DNA from: Arthrobacter sp. efr-133-R2A-120
GTDB taxonomy: Bacteria; Actinomycetota; Actinomycetes; Actinomycetales; Micrococcaceae
NCBI RefSeq assembly: GCF_030209835.1
Contig: NZ_JARVRF010000011.1
Coordinates: 1-64,000, forward strand
Reading direction: 5' to 3'
Length of the DNA stretch: 64,000 nt
The notes beneath the pieces were generated by a model. That model did not search any database and was not told the DNA's origin. It saw only the letters and a program-made list of their open reading frames with translations. Of the stretch, positions 53,280 through 63,020 are shown in pieces (the first letter of the stretch is position 1; each line of letters begins with the position of its first letter). The position numbers were made by a program, and so were the translations under genes.

Positions 53280-56111
53280 ATGAGCACTGTGGACAGCTTC
53301 GGTTCCAAAGGCGTACTGAATGTAGCCGGCACCGATTATGAAATTTTCCGGTTGAACTCCGTTGAGGGCGCAGACAGCCTTCCGTTCAGCCTTAAGGTAT
53401 TGCTTGAAAACCTCCTGCGGACGGAAGATGGCGCCAATATCACGGCCGACCACGTCCGCGCCCTGGCCGGCTGGGATCCGAATGCCCAGCCAGACACCGA
53501 GATCCAGTTCACCCCGGCCCGAGTCATCATGCAGGACTTCACCGGGGTTCCCTGTGTGGTTGACCTTGCCACCATGCGTGAAGCCATCAAGGACCTCGGA
53601 GGCGACCCCAAGCGCGTCAACCCGCTGGCTCCTGCTGAGATGGTCATCGACCACTCCGTGCAGATCGACGCCTTCGGCAACTCCGGTGCCCTCGAGCGCA
53701 ACATGGAGATCGAATACCAGCGCAACGGCGAGCGTTACCAGTTCCTGCGCTGGGGCCAGACTGCTTTCGACGACTTCAAGGTTGTTCCCCCGGGAACCGG
53801 CATCGTCCACCAGGTCAACATCGAATACCTGGCACGCACGGTCATGACCCGTGAAGTTGACGGCGTCCTCCGCGCCTACCCCGACACTTGCGTCGGCACG
53901 GACTCCCACACCACCATGGTCAACGGCCTGGGCGTGCTGGGCTGGGGCGTTGGCGGCATCGAAGCCGAGGCTGCCATGCTGGGCCAGCCGGTCTCCATGC
54001 TGATCCCGCGCGTTGTCGGTTTCAAGCTCACGGGCTCCATCCCGGCCGGCGCTACCGCAACCGACGTCGTCCTGACCATCACCGAGCAGCTGCGCAACCA
54101 CGGTGTGGTCGGCAAGTTCGTGGAGTTCTACGGCGAAGGCGTTGCGGCCGTGCCGCTGGCCAACCGCGCCACCATCGGCAACATGAGCCCCGAGTTCGGT
54201 TCCACGGCAGCGATGTTCCCGATCGACGACGTCACGCTCGACTACTTGCGCCTCACCGGCCGCTCCGAGCAGAACGTCGCCCTCGTCGAGGCGTACGCGA
54301 AGGAACAGGGCCTCTGGCACGACCCCTCGCACGAGATCAAGTTCTCCGAGTACCTCGAGCTCGACCTGTCCACGGTTGTTCCCTCCATCTCGGGCCCGAA
54401 GCGTCCCCAGGACCGCATCATCCTCACGGAGTCCAAGGCCCAGTTCCGCGAGGACCTGCGCAACTACGTGAAGGAAGACCTGGCCGACGGAAGCCTGGAC
54501 GAAGCGATTGACGAGAGCTTCCCGGCCTCCGATTCGCCGTCGTTCACCGCCTCCGCGTCGCACTTGGCGGACGTAGCTCCGCACGCACACGGACCGAAGT
54601 CCAACGGTCGCCCGTCGAACAAGGTGGGCGTCACAACAGCTGACGGCCGCGAATTCGAACTGGACCACGGTGCCGTCTCGATCGCTTCGATCACGTCCTG
54701 CACCAACACGTCCAACCCCTCCGTGATGCTGGCTGCCGCGCTGCTCGCCCGCAACGCCGTGGACAAGGGCCTCGCCTCCAAGCCGTGGGTCAAGACTTCG
54801 GTCGCTCCCGGCTCCAAGGTTGTCACCGACTACTACGAGAAGTCCGGCCTGACTCCCTACCTGGAGAAGCTCGGCTTCTACATCGTGGGCTATGGCTGCG
54901 CAACCTGCATCGGCAACTCCGGACCGCTCGACGCCGAAATCTCCGAGGCCATCCAGGCCAACGACCTTTCCGTCACGGCTGTCCTCTCCGGCAACCGCAA
55001 CTTCGAAGGCCGCATCAACCCGGACGTCAAGATGAACTACCTGGCCTCCCCGCCGCTGGTCATCGCCTACGCCCTGGCCGGAACCATGGACTTCGACTTC
55101 GACGCCGATCCCCTGGGCCAGGACCAGGACGGCAACGACGTCTTCTTGAAGGACATCTGGCCGAACCCCGTCGAGGTCCAGAAGGTCATCGATTCCTCGA
55201 TCGACAAGGAAATGTTCGCCCGCGGCTACGAAGGCGTCTTCGACGGCGACGACCGCTGGAAGGCACTCGACACCCCGGCAGGCGACACCTTCGCTTGGGA
55301 CGCCAAGTCCACGTACGTGCGGAAGCCCCCGTACTTCGAAGGCATGAAGGCGCAGCCGGAACCGGTAACCGACATCGCCGGAGCCCGCGTGCTGCTGAAG
55401 CTGGGCGACTCCGTCACCACGGACCACATCTCCCCGGCCGGCTCCTTCAAATCGGACACCCCGGCAGGCCAGTACCTTCTGGCCAATGGTGTGGAGCGCA
55501 AGGACTTCAACTCCTACGGTTCACGCCGTGGCAACCACGAGGTCATGATCCGCGGAACCTTCGCGAACATCCGCATCAAGAACCAGCTGCTCGCTGACTT
55601 CAACGACGGTGCGGGCGTCGAGGGTGGCTTCACCCGCGACTTCACCCAGGCGGACGGCCCCCAGGCCTACGTCTACGACGCTGCCCAGAACTACCAGGCA
55701 GCCGGCACCCCCCTGGTGGTCCTGGCCGGCAAGGAGTACGGCTCCGGCTCATCCCGTGACTGGGCTGCCAAGGGAACCGCGCTGCTGGGCGTCAAGGCTG
55801 TCATCGCCGAAAGCTACGAGCGCATCCACCGCTCCAACCTCATCGGCATGGGCGTCCTCCCGCTGCAGTACCCGGCCGGCGAATCCGCTGCGTCGCTGGG
55901 CCTGCTCGGCACGGAAGCGTTCTCCGTCGAGGGCGTCACCGAGCTGAACAACGGCACGACGCCGAGGACGCTCAAGGTCAGCGCAACGGCAGAGGACGGC
56001 AGCACCAAGTCCTTTGACGCCGTGCTGCGCATCGATACCCCGGGCGAAGCGGACTACTACCGCAACGGCGGCATCCTGCAGTACGTGCTGCGGCAAATTA
56101 GCGGTAGTTGA
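53280..56111 (+). CDS. acnA: Aconitate hydratase AcnA
   Basis: TCA-cycle enzyme interconverting citrate and isocitrate, with a [4Fe-4S] cluster; 943 residues, slightly longer than E. coli AcnA. Cluster ligands C474 ([10 protein letters not shown]), C540 and C543 ([10 protein letters not shown]) are intact. Other conserved regions are [25 protein letters not shown] and the C-terminal [12 protein letters not shown]. An extra loop near 400-450 is Ser/Pro-rich, as in other actinobacteria. ATG follows GAGGAG. A possible iron box is upstream and a hairpin terminator follows. Confidence 0.97.
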   Translation: MSTVDSFGSKGVLNVAGTDYEIFRLNSVEGADSLPFSLKVLLENLLRTEDGANITADHVRALAGWDPNAQPDTEIQFTPARVIMQDFTGVPCVVDLATMREAIKDLGGDPKRVNPLAPAEMVIDHSVQIDAFGNSGALERNMEIEYQRNGERYQFLRWGQTAFDDFKVVPPGTGIVHQVNIEYLARTVMTREVDGVLRAYPDTCVGTDSHTTMVNGLGVLGWGVGGIEAEAAMLGQPVSMLIPRVVGFKLTGSIPAGATATDVVLTITEQLRNHGVVGKFVEFYGEGVAAVPLANRATIGNMSPEFGSTAAMFPIDDVTLDYLRLTGRSEQNVALVEAYAKEQGLWHDPSHEIKFSEYLELDLSTVVPSISGPKRPQDRIILTESKAQFREDLRNYVKEDLADGSLDEAIDESFPASDSPSFTASASHLADVAPHAHGPKSNGRPSNKVGVTTADGREFELDHGAVSIASITSCTNTSNPSVMLAAALLARNAVDKGLASKPWVKTSVAPGSKVVTDYYEKSGLTPYLEKLGFYIVGYGCATCIGNSGPLDAEISEAIQANDLSVTAVLSGNRNFEGRINPDVKMNYLASPPLVIAYALAGTMDFDFDADPLGQDQDGNDVFLKDIWPNPVEVQKVIDSSIDKEMFARGYEGVFDGDDRWKALDTPAGDTFAWDAKSTYVRKPPYFEGMKAQPEPVTDIAGARVLLKLGDSVTTDHISPAGSFKSDTPAGQYLLANGVERKDFNSYGSRRGNHEVMIRGTFANIRIKNQLLADFNDGAGVEGGFTRDFTQADGPQAYVYDAAQNYQAAGTPLVVLAGKEYGSGSSRDWAAKGTALLGVKAVIAESYERIHRSNLIGMGVLPLQYPAGESAASLGLLGTEAFSVEGVTELNNGTTPRTLKVSATAEDGSTKSFDAVLRIDTPGEADYYRNGGILQYVLRQISGS

Positions 56112-56127
56112 GCTGATCGGCTCGTAT

Positions 56128-56142
56128 ACCAGAGAATCTGGT
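56128..56142. repeat. ACCAGA-GAA-TCTGGT inverted repeat after acnA
   Basis: A 6-3-6 perfect inverted repeat 17 bases after the aconitase stop. It forms a small hairpin before the main terminator; no role is assigned. Confidence 0.4.
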
Positions 56143-56188
56143 CGCTGACGCGCTCTCACCGGCGGTCACACTAGAGTCTCGCACAGGT

Positions 56189-56232
56189 GCCCCGCCAGGC
56201 TTCGGTCTGGCGGGGCGCTAGCGTTTTGTTGT
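56189..56232 (+). terminator. Rho-independent terminator of acnA
   Basis: GCCCCGCCAG and CTGGCGGGGC pair around GCTTCGGT, followed by GCTAGCGTTTTGTTGTTG. It marks the right end of the core region; the island begins beyond it. Confidence 0.9.
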
Positions 56233-56583
56233 TGCGTCTCCCGCGTGTATTGCCGGAGTACCTGGCGCTGGTGATCGCGTCTACGGATGCCCCCGACGGC
56301 GGCCGGCATGCCTCCAACGAGTAACCATGATGAAGCGTCCCTGAAGAGTGAGTGTCGGCCATCTACGTGTGCTGATAGAAGCTATGCCGTTCGGACGCCG
56401 AGGACTGCGCGAAGATCCGGAGACCTAGCCAAATTCTTGGGACAAGCGCTGGGTCGAGTAGTCGGCGTATTCCCGGAGACGCCGACGCCTTTGCATGGTA
56501 CCTACCGGGGCGTGCTAGCATCGCCCGCAGAGAGACGCCGGGAGCGAATTAACGGGCTGTGGCAGAAAGGCAGATACGACGCA
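56233..56583. other. Junction region between core acnA and the accessory island
   Basis: No convincing gene. A frame extends left from the nuclease-NTPase gene to 56,287 but its 99 residues look random (Pro/Arg/Thr mix) and no ribosome site precedes it. An extended -10 element TGCTAGCAT (56,513-56,521) with TTGCAT (56,491-56,496) 19 bases upstream is the best promoter for the island. I saw no tRNA, integrase or clear direct-repeat attachment site. Confidence 0.5.
56513..56521 (+). promoter_or_regulatory. Extended -10 promoter candidate of the STAND nuclease gene
   Basis: TGCTAGCAT has the extended TGN before TAGCAT. A TTGCAT box lies 19 bases upstream. A transcript starting near 56,528 would give a leader of about 55 bases before the ATG at 56,584, which supports that start. 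Confidence 0.45.
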
Positions 56584-59500
56584 ATGAGTCTCGGCCCCAC
56601 GCACCATGGCTACTTCTATCAAGACTTAATCACCGCAGTGGCCTTGGTAGATCTCCTCCTGGGCACCGCGGAAACGATCACGGTTGACACAAAGGGCTTC
56701 GACACGGATCGGTTCGATGATGTCAACATCACCTACGCCGACACGACCCGACTCCGTCTGCAAATCAAACATACGACCTCCGATCGCCGGCTCTCGAAAG
56801 AGACGTTCTCCCAAGACGGCCGAAACCTGAAGCTTAACAAGGTCCTCGATTCCCTCCTCAAGGACCTCGCCACGTCCCCAGCGACCACTTACCGAATCGT
56901 CGTCCGAGACCAAGAACCCGACGACTCCCTCGCAGTCGTCTTGGTGCCCGTTGACCCGTCAGTCCGACCGGCCGACCCGCTCCCGGGCATCACAACTGCG
57001 AAGTACCGGTTCGACCCCGTCGCGCTGCGCGCCAACCAGCCCTGGGCCGACCTGGTCAAGCATCTCAGCGACAACGACCTCCGTAGCGCTTGCAACCGTC
57101 TCATAGTTGACGCGGGTGCACCGGCGTCAACCATCAGCTTCGCCGACCCTGGACCTGCCGAACGTTCCCTCCTCCGACGTGTCCGGGAAGATCTTGGAGC
57201 AGGACGCACCCCAAACACTGACGTCACCCCCGAGTTCGCGGCACATGCACTCGTTCAAGCTGCAACGTCTGCTCGCGTAGTCGATACCGGAGTCGTGCGA
57301 CGCGACCTCATCGAACCTCGACTCGGGCTGCGCGTTGACTTCGGAGCCGTCGCCGCAGGACACCCCATCGAACCTGAAGTCGCCGTTGCTCGCGTCGGAG
57401 CAGCGACAGAGGTCAGCAAACACATCGACAGCACAGTGACGGGTGGGGGACGAGTCGTCGTCGTAGGCGAGCCAGGCGTCGGGAAATCATGGCTGTGCGA
57501 AGAGCTTACAGTTCGGTACCGGGACAACGGCTGGACAGTCGCGCGCCACCACTGCTGGCTCGGCTCAAGCGACGACCACATGCAGGAACGAGTCCTCACC
57601 GAAGTCGTCATCGGCAGTCTCCTCGACCAGCTCGGACAAGCAGTCCCTGAAGCAACCAAGGATCTCCGCCCCAAATTCGCGACGAGCACCGAAGCGCTCG
57701 TATCGGCACTCGAGAACTGCCGCGAAGCTCACCCTGACAAACCAGTCCTTCTGGTCGTCGACGGCGTCGACCACGTCGACCGAGTCGTCGGACGCAGCAC
57801 CAACCAGCAGAAAGACCCGTCACGTCTCCTGGTTGAGGAGCTCGCAGCCCTCAACCTTCCCGCCGGAGTCTGTCTACTCGTCGCAAGCCAGCCCGGACCC
57901 CACCTCGAGCCAGTGGCTCCCGCATCCGAACCCTTCCAAATGCCGCCGATGTCCCGAGACGAGATCAAGGCACTTACCGCCAAGCACGGCCTGCTTGAAT
58001 CCCCTGACGGCGCCGGACCCGTCGGTTCGTCTGACGAGGACACCATCGTCACGTTGGTCCACGAACGTTCCAACGGGAACGCGCTCTACGCGACCTACCT
58101 GTGCCGGCTCGCACTTGGCGCATCACCTCTCGACGATACCCCGGCGCCACTCACTGTCAACGAACTCATCTATCGTCTTGAACTGGTCCCCGACACGGCT
58201 AAAACGGTCGAGGAGTACTACGACTACCTGCGCGACGCGATGACCCTTGACCAACGATTCGCCACAGACACCCTCGCGCTGTGCGACTTCTCGCTCACGC
58301 CCGACGAACTGGCAGAGCTTCTCGGCTCACCCATAAAGGCCTTCGTTCTCCCGGCACTCCAGACGCTTGCTCCGGTCCTGAACACTCAGCCTGGCCTAGG
58401 TGGACTCCGCCTCCACCACGAGAGCTTCTCGCGGCACATCCTCCGCACCATTGACCACGAGGCCGCAACCTCCATTCGCCAGAGCATCGCGAAGTGGCTC
58501 GAAGGCCGCGGATTCCTCACCGACTCCCGAGCCTTCCGTCACCTCCCCGACCTACTCGCCAACCTAGGCGAGTATGACCAGCTCAAGGCCTTGGTCGGTC
58601 CAAGCTTCGTGGCAGACGCAATGCGGCAGTTCCACTCCCCGGAAGCGCTGCAACGAGCCCTCTGCGTCATCTCACGCGAAGCTCAATCGCGTCTGGACTG
58701 GGCAACCCTCGTCAAATGCGTAGAAGTCCGAAAGGCTATAGACACGTACGAGAACGACGCTCTCGCGGAAACGCTTACCGAATATGCCGACGTCATCGTG
58801 AATATCCTCGGTGCCGAGACTGTCGCGGAACGCCTTATTTACAACGGGCGCACAACGTTCCCCCCGAGATGGGGCCTCCTTATCAGCGACGCTGTTGACC
58901 GGGCCGGCGCTGCTGCACCGTGGAAGGCGTACATCGAAGGGTGGGAAACGCAACGCAAGGCCGATCGGACCAGCTACTCCTCCGACAGCGACGGAACATT
59001 ACATCTGGCCGCCCAACGCGGAACCCTTCGACTCCGCACCCAACGACAAGACGTCGACCCGTCTCTCATTCCAAAAATCGCCGAGCACCTTGAGGGCGAG
59101 CACGACGCATCCCTGGCCGATCTTGTAGAGACGTTCACGGCCGCACTGCCGGCGGACTACATGCCCCAGGTCGCAGCAGCGATGAACGACCCGGCCAACG
59201 CCGCCGAGACCTACTTGGCCCTCGCCGACCTCGCCGCAAATGGAACCATCGGGCTCCCCAACCCCCACGATCTAGCGCGCCAGGGGTGGGAACTGGACCC
59301 GACACTGGACGCTATCGGATACCTCTTCCACGGTATCGCACCACAGGATGTACTTGCGGGACTCGGAATCGCGGATCTCGAGGTTGAACTACTTGCCGCC
59401 ACGGATGTCCTTCTTAAAGCGAGGACTGCCGACGAACCGGCAGTTAGAAGGTGGAACGCTCTCCTCACACTCGCGCAGGCCATCGACCCAGCCCTGGTGC

Positions 59501-61794
59501 TCAAGGCGGGCGCAAAGTTGTCCGGCGTTGGGTTCTACCGGGCATGGCTCCGCTACACAGTCACAACTATGGGAATCGCAGACGATGTCCGCAGCGGCGC
59601 CTCAACACCCGAAGCCGCGTCGACCGCAGTAGTCGTCGCACTCGCTGACCTCGTCGCCGAGGCCAAGCCCTTCACCGGCAAGCCGCGAGCATGCGAGCTG
59701 TACTTCATCCATCCCCTCATCCACCAGGTGATCGAGAATTCCCTCACCGTCGTGCGGGAAAAAGATCTTGATATCGTCCTCGACCACCTCATCGCCATAG
59801 GCGATGGCACCACTACGACCACCAATCTCGGTCTCGGCGAGAACGGCCCGCTGACCACCAACGATCTACTCGCAGTCCTCGGACGGGTCTCCCACCACGT
59901 CGGCATCGGCGCCATCCACGCCCTCCTTGCCGTCATCCGTGAACGTCGCAACGATGACCACACGGGATACAGCCAACAGGCTGCATTTGAACTTGAGACC
60001 GCCCGCATCTGCATAGCAGCAGGCGCTAGCGACGAGGCCCGCGAATGCTGGAACCGGGCAGCTGACTTGCTCGCAAGCTACGGCGGCCATAAAGACCCGA
60101 CGCTCTCCGAGATCGTCGCAAGCATCGAAGACATCGAAGACCCTACGGAAGCACGAGCCCGACTGTCCAAACTGGTCGACCTGGTCTATCTCGTACGGCA
60201 GCATACCGACGGCCGCGATACATCGCATTACGTCACTCAATGGTGGGAGATTGCCGCATCTGTCGATCCGATCGCTGCAGCCCGCGACGCCGCCGACCTG
60301 TATCTAGACAACATCGGATTCGAAGACGCACGAGCAGAAGCAGCGCAAACACACCTGCTGCAGAACCACAGCGCGACAGTAGACCCCGCCACCCTCGCCG
60401 CACTGCGGCTCACCACAAGCATTGCCTGGCGATCACCAATGGTCGACCTGGAAATTCTCAGCCGCCTTGCAACCGAGCGTGGGGCTAGCCAAGCGGTCGA
60501 CACGATGCTCAGCGTCCTCGCCAACAACATCGCCGCATCGTACGACAACCAGCCGATGCAATACTCGAGCAACCAATCCAAAGAAGTTGTGGACCAAGCA
60601 CTCGTCCAAGTTGTGACGAATCTAGGTGGCCCCGAATTTGACCCCCGGGCAGCGCGCCCAGACCGAGATAACCAAAGCTCGTTCCTCCGGACGGAAAAGG
60701 GGCCAGACGCCCACGCGCTCCTCAAGCGCCTCATTGCAGCTCAACGTCCCGAGGCGCCCCAAGGACGCGCAGGCGCCATCAGCATCGCCCACGCAATCGA
60801 CAAAGAGCGCTACCAAGATGAGCCCGCCACCTGGGACATCAACGCAGCCATCATCGCTATTGGTTTCCGCATTCTCGAAACGACACACTCCGAGGGGCAC
60901 CACGCCGGGATCGCACTCATCGACGACGTCGCCCGCGAAATCTCCACTTTCTCTCGAAACGACATCTTCGCCAGCCTAGGACAGGGTCTTGCCGTCTATG
61001 CCGACGATGATCCCGGGGTCGCCAAAGTCGCCAGTTACTGCCTAGTCACCGCGTATCAGCGCATCCGAGGCGGAGGGGGCTGGCGACAGTTCGCCGGTCG
61101 GGAACGCCGGGCACTATGGGAGCAAGCCCATAAGCTTGCCCCCGACACCGCCGAGCGCGCTCTCGCCGCAGCGGTCACCAACCGTGTCGCCGCCGCGTCG
61201 TACGGCTCATATGGAAGCAGCCAAGGCCTCATCACAGCATTCGCCGCGCAGCCCCCAACCAGCCCCGGAGGCACCGCCACCGACTGCTGGGACGCCGCCT
61301 TCGACATCATCAGTCACCGCCTACCCGGGACTGCCGAAACAGGAACGCACGTCTATCACCCGACGCCAGTACCCGACTCGGCCGACGACCTCGACGTTGC
61401 TATAGCAACATTGGCGCTCGCAACAATCTGCCAGGCCGCACGGGAACAGATACGACTCGCCCTGGTAGCAACCGAGTTCCTTCTCACTGTCCGGCCGAAG
61501 GTCGCCCAAAGCGCACTCTCATACATACTCCGCAAAGACCTGGACGCTGGTCGCAGCACCTGGCTACTCGAAACTGTGCGCGTGAACGTACCAACGGGTG
61601 AGCTCGGAGACGACCTCGCCGCGGAAATTACCCGACTCGCGGCGAGCGACCACCTGTCCGTCCGAGCACTGGCAGGCCAGATTCTTGCCACCCACGGACG
61701 CCCCGTTCCGGAACCGCCGGCCACCACGCCGTCACTGTACGTCATCAGCGCGTTCCACAGCCTCGTCGGTGAGCACGAGGAAGAAGCAGAATGA
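56584..61794 (+). CDS. Cap4/DUF4297-like nuclease fused to a STAND-type NTPase with a very long C-terminal sensor-like region (putative anti-phage protein)
   Basis: A 1,736-residue protein. Residues 1-130 open MSLGPTHHGYFYQD, with an acidic pair D45-D46 (RFDDVNITY) and Q60-I-K62 (LRLQIKHT). This is the D-x13-QxK layout of PD-(D/E)xK nucleases, and the GxxYQ...DD...QIKH pattern fits the Cap4/DUF4297 group. A STAND-type P-loop NTPase follows with Walker A GEPGVGKS (295-302, K301) and Walker B LLVVDGVDHVD (389-399). The remaining ~1,150 residues are rich in short amphipathic helices and are probably TPR-like repeats, the part that senses phage proteins in Avs family members. The ATG at 56584 has AAAGG upstream. 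Codon use looks unlike the acnA side. It is joined to the next gene by an ATGA overlap. I infer abortive-infection defence; the trigger is unknown. Confidence 0.8.
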   Translation: MSLGPTHHGYFYQDLITAVALVDLLLGTAETITVDTKGFDTDRFDDVNITYADTTRLRLQIKHTTSDRRLSKETFSQDGRNLKLNKVLDSLLKDLATSPATTYRIVVRDQEPDDSLAVVLVPVDPSVRPADPLPGITTAKYRFDPVALRANQPWADLVKHLSDNDLRSACNRLIVDAGAPASTISFADPGPAERSLLRRVREDLGAGRTPNTDVTPEFAAHALVQAATSARVVDTGVVRRDLIEPRLGLRVDFGAVAAGHPIEPEVAVARVGAATEVSKHIDSTVTGGGRVVVVGEPGVGKSWLCEELTVRYRDNGWTVARHHCWLGSSDDHMQERVLTEVVIGSLLDQLGQAVPEATKDLRPKFATSTEALVSALENCREAHPDKPVLLVVDGVDHVDRVVGRSTNQQKDPSRLLVEELAALNLPAGVCLLVASQPGPHLEPVAPASEPFQMPPMSRDEIKALTAKHGLLESPDGAGPVGSSDEDTIVTLVHERSNGNALYATYLCRLALGASPLDDTPAPLTVNELIYRLELVPDTAKTVEEYYDYLRDAMTLDQRFATDTLALCDFSLTPDELAELLGSPIKAFVLPALQTLAPVLNTQPGLGGLRLHHESFSRHILRTIDHEAATSIRQSIAKWLEGRGFLTDSRAFRHLPDLLANLGEYDQLKALVGPSFVADAMRQFHSPEALQRALCVISREAQSRLDWATLVKCVEVRKAIDTYENDALAETLTEYADVIVNILGAETVAERLIYNGRTTFPPRWGLLISDAVDRAGAAAPWKAYIEGWETQRKADRTSYSSDSDGTLHLAAQRGTLRLRTQRQDVDPSLIPKIAEHLEGEHDASLADLVETFTAALPADYMPQVAAAMNDPANAAETYLALADLAANGTIGLPNPHDLARQGWELDPTLDAIGYLFHGIAPQDVLAGLGIADLEVELLAATDVLLKARTADEPAVRRWNALLTLAQAIDPALVLKAGAKLSGVGFYRAWLRYTVTTMGIADDVRSGASTPEAASTAVVVALADLVAEAKPFTGKPRACELYFIHPLIHQVIENSLTVVREKDLDIVLDHLIAIGDGTTTTTNLGLGENGPLTTNDLLAVLGRVSHHVGIGAIHALLAVIRERRNDDHTGYSQQAAFELETARICIAAGASDEARECWNRAADLLASYGGHKDPTLSEIVASIEDIEDPTEARARLSKLVDLVYLVRQHTDGRDTSHYVTQWWEIAASVDPIAAARDAADLYLDNIGFEDARAEAAQTHLLQNHSATVDPATLAALRLTTSIAWRSPMVDLEILSRLATERGASQAVDTMLSVLANNIAASYDNQPMQYSSNQSKEVVDQALVQVVTNLGGPEFDPRAARPDRDNQSSFLRTEKGPDAHALLKRLIAAQRPEAPQGRAGAISIAHAIDKERYQDEPATWDINAAIIAIGFRILETTHSEGHHAGIALIDDVAREISTFSRNDIFASLGQGLAVYADDDPGVAKVASYCLVTAYQRIRGGGGWRQFAGRERRALWEQAHKLAPDTAERALAAAVTNRVAAASYGSYGSSQGLITAFAAQPPTSPGGTATDCWDAAFDIISHRLPGTAETGTHVYHPTPVPDSADDLDVAIATLALATICQAAREQIRLALVATEFLLTVRPKVAQSALSYILRKDLDAGRSTWLLETVRVNVPTGELGDDLAAEITRLAASDHLSVRALAGQILATHGRPVPEPPATTPSLYVISAFHSLVGEHEEEAE

Positions 61795-62951
61795 CCAGGA
61801 ACATGTCCCGAGGGCAGGTCGAGGGACTCGTTCGCTTCTACCTGGACGATCGCCTCGCCGACGCCAACGAACCCCCAGGCGTGCGCGAAGCCGTGATCCA
61901 AAATCTGGTCGACCGAGTCGATACCATCAAACAGCGCTCCGGAGAACAGATCGGCCAGCTCCGCTCGCCATCGTCGCAACGCATCCCCGATGCCTACTTC
62001 AACGATGAAGAAGAAATAGAGAACGCCATCCAACTGGCAGCAACTGGAATTAGAGCAGCACGTGCACGCGCAGGCTTCCTGACAGCCGATGCCCGGAGGT
62101 TTGAAGCCAGCTACGCGTTCTCGCTTGCCCCTTCAGCCAGGTGGGCGCTTCTCGAAGAATCGTCGCGCGTTCCGCGTCCGGGAACCCGCCATCATCTTCT
62201 GGCGCGTTCCCTGACGCCCATTCCGTGGCAGGACAACGAGGCCGAATGGCCGCCGCCGACCGCGGTTGAACTCGAGGGGACACGCCGCCTCACAGGACAA
62301 GATACATGGCCTATCCGTGTTGCAGAGAGACCATATGATGATTGGGTTCAAATTGGCATGTTCGAACGACAGGCCACATTGGCCAGCACCTACCCCAAAC
62401 AGCCAAGCCGACAACTATTCATCACTTCTGGTCTCGAGGTAACAGGCGCGTCCATTTCGATCGATTCGCTGCCTGTCGGAACTAACCCACCAAATATCTG
62501 GCTGGCCCCGTACGACCACCTACTCCCGGGCGTTGATCAAGCTTCAGCCGCAGAAATGCTGGAGGATCTGCAAGGACCGTTGACCACGATTGCCAACTAC
62601 GGGGGCCAGCGGAGCGCACCTCACCGCGGCCGCGGCGTTGGACTTCACCCGTTCAGTCTCGTGCCTCGACTCGAACTCGTGGCGTTTCTCAACCTGCGCC
62701 CGGAGTCTCCGACAGTTCGCCAATGTCTCGTTGACGACCAAGGGCCAGCTCTGGTGGGACGCAACTGGCGCGGATTCCTGATCCACGACGGCAGCTATAC
62801 GCCTCTTGCACCTGCGGTCCACGGCACGGACCTCATAGTTCGTCCGGACCTGTACGAACGCCTCGAAGACACACTCGACAAGAACCGCATCCAGTCTGGC
62901 ATCACAGTGCGGTACTTCGAGGGTGAAGGCAATGACATGGAATACGACTGA
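61791..62951 (+). CDS. Unknown protein coupled to the STAND nuclease gene
   Basis: A 386-residue soluble protein I do not recognise. The first 75 residues look helical and charged (SRGQVEGLVRFYLDDRLADANEPPGVREAVIQNLVDRVD). The rest mixes beta strands and loops, with several tryptophans (SARWALLEES, PIPWQDNEAEWPPP, DDWVQIGMF, NIWLAPYDHLLPG) and a possible late motif VRQCLVDDQGPALVGRNWRGFLIHDG. No membrane segment, signal peptide, zinc motif or known catalytic triad is evident. It starts at the ATG overlapping the previous TGA, with GAGGAAG upstream, so the two proteins are probably made together in fixed ratio. It could be an effector, chaperone or ligand receptor for the NTPase. Confidence 0.75.
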   Translation: MTRNMSRGQVEGLVRFYLDDRLADANEPPGVREAVIQNLVDRVDTIKQRSGEQIGQLRSPSSQRIPDAYFNDEEEIENAIQLAATGIRAARARAGFLTADARRFEASYAFSLAPSARWALLEESSRVPRPGTRHHLLARSLTPIPWQDNEAEWPPPTAVELEGTRRLTGQDTWPIRVAERPYDDWVQIGMFERQATLASTYPKQPSRQLFITSGLEVTGASISIDSLPVGTNPPNIWLAPYDHLLPGVDQASAAEMLEDLQGPLTTIANYGGQRSAPHRGRGVGLHPFSLVPRLELVAFLNLRPESPTVRQCLVDDQGPALVGRNWRGFLIHDGSYTPLAPAVHGTDLIVRPDLYERLEDTLDKNRIQSGITVRYFEGEGNDMEYD

Positions 62952-62954
62952 GGT

Positions 62955-62977
62955 GCTGCCGACGGCAAAGCGGCAGC
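62955..62977 (+). terminator. Hairpin after the unknown coupled gene
   Basis: GCTGCCG and CGGCAGC pair around a 9-base loop just after the stop at 62,951. It lies between the convergent island genes and may end both transcripts; no T run is seen. Confidence 0.45.
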
Positions 62978-63020
62978 CTATGATTGCCTAGCGGAGCTTG
63001 TACGGACTAGTTTCGAATTC

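Noticed and set aside
53223..55427. Long minus-strand frame opposite acnA
   Set aside because: Shadow of aconitase; Val/Asp/Gly-rich without domains.
56287..56583. N-terminal extension of 99 residues on the STAND nuclease protein
   Set aside because: Random-looking composition, no ribosome site at 56,287, a likely promoter lies inside it, and nuclease-domain similarity starts at the ATG 56,584.
56112..56583. tRNA gene or integrase att site at the island edge
   Set aside because: I looked for a cloverleaf-like stretch and flanking direct repeats and found none; integrase is also absent.
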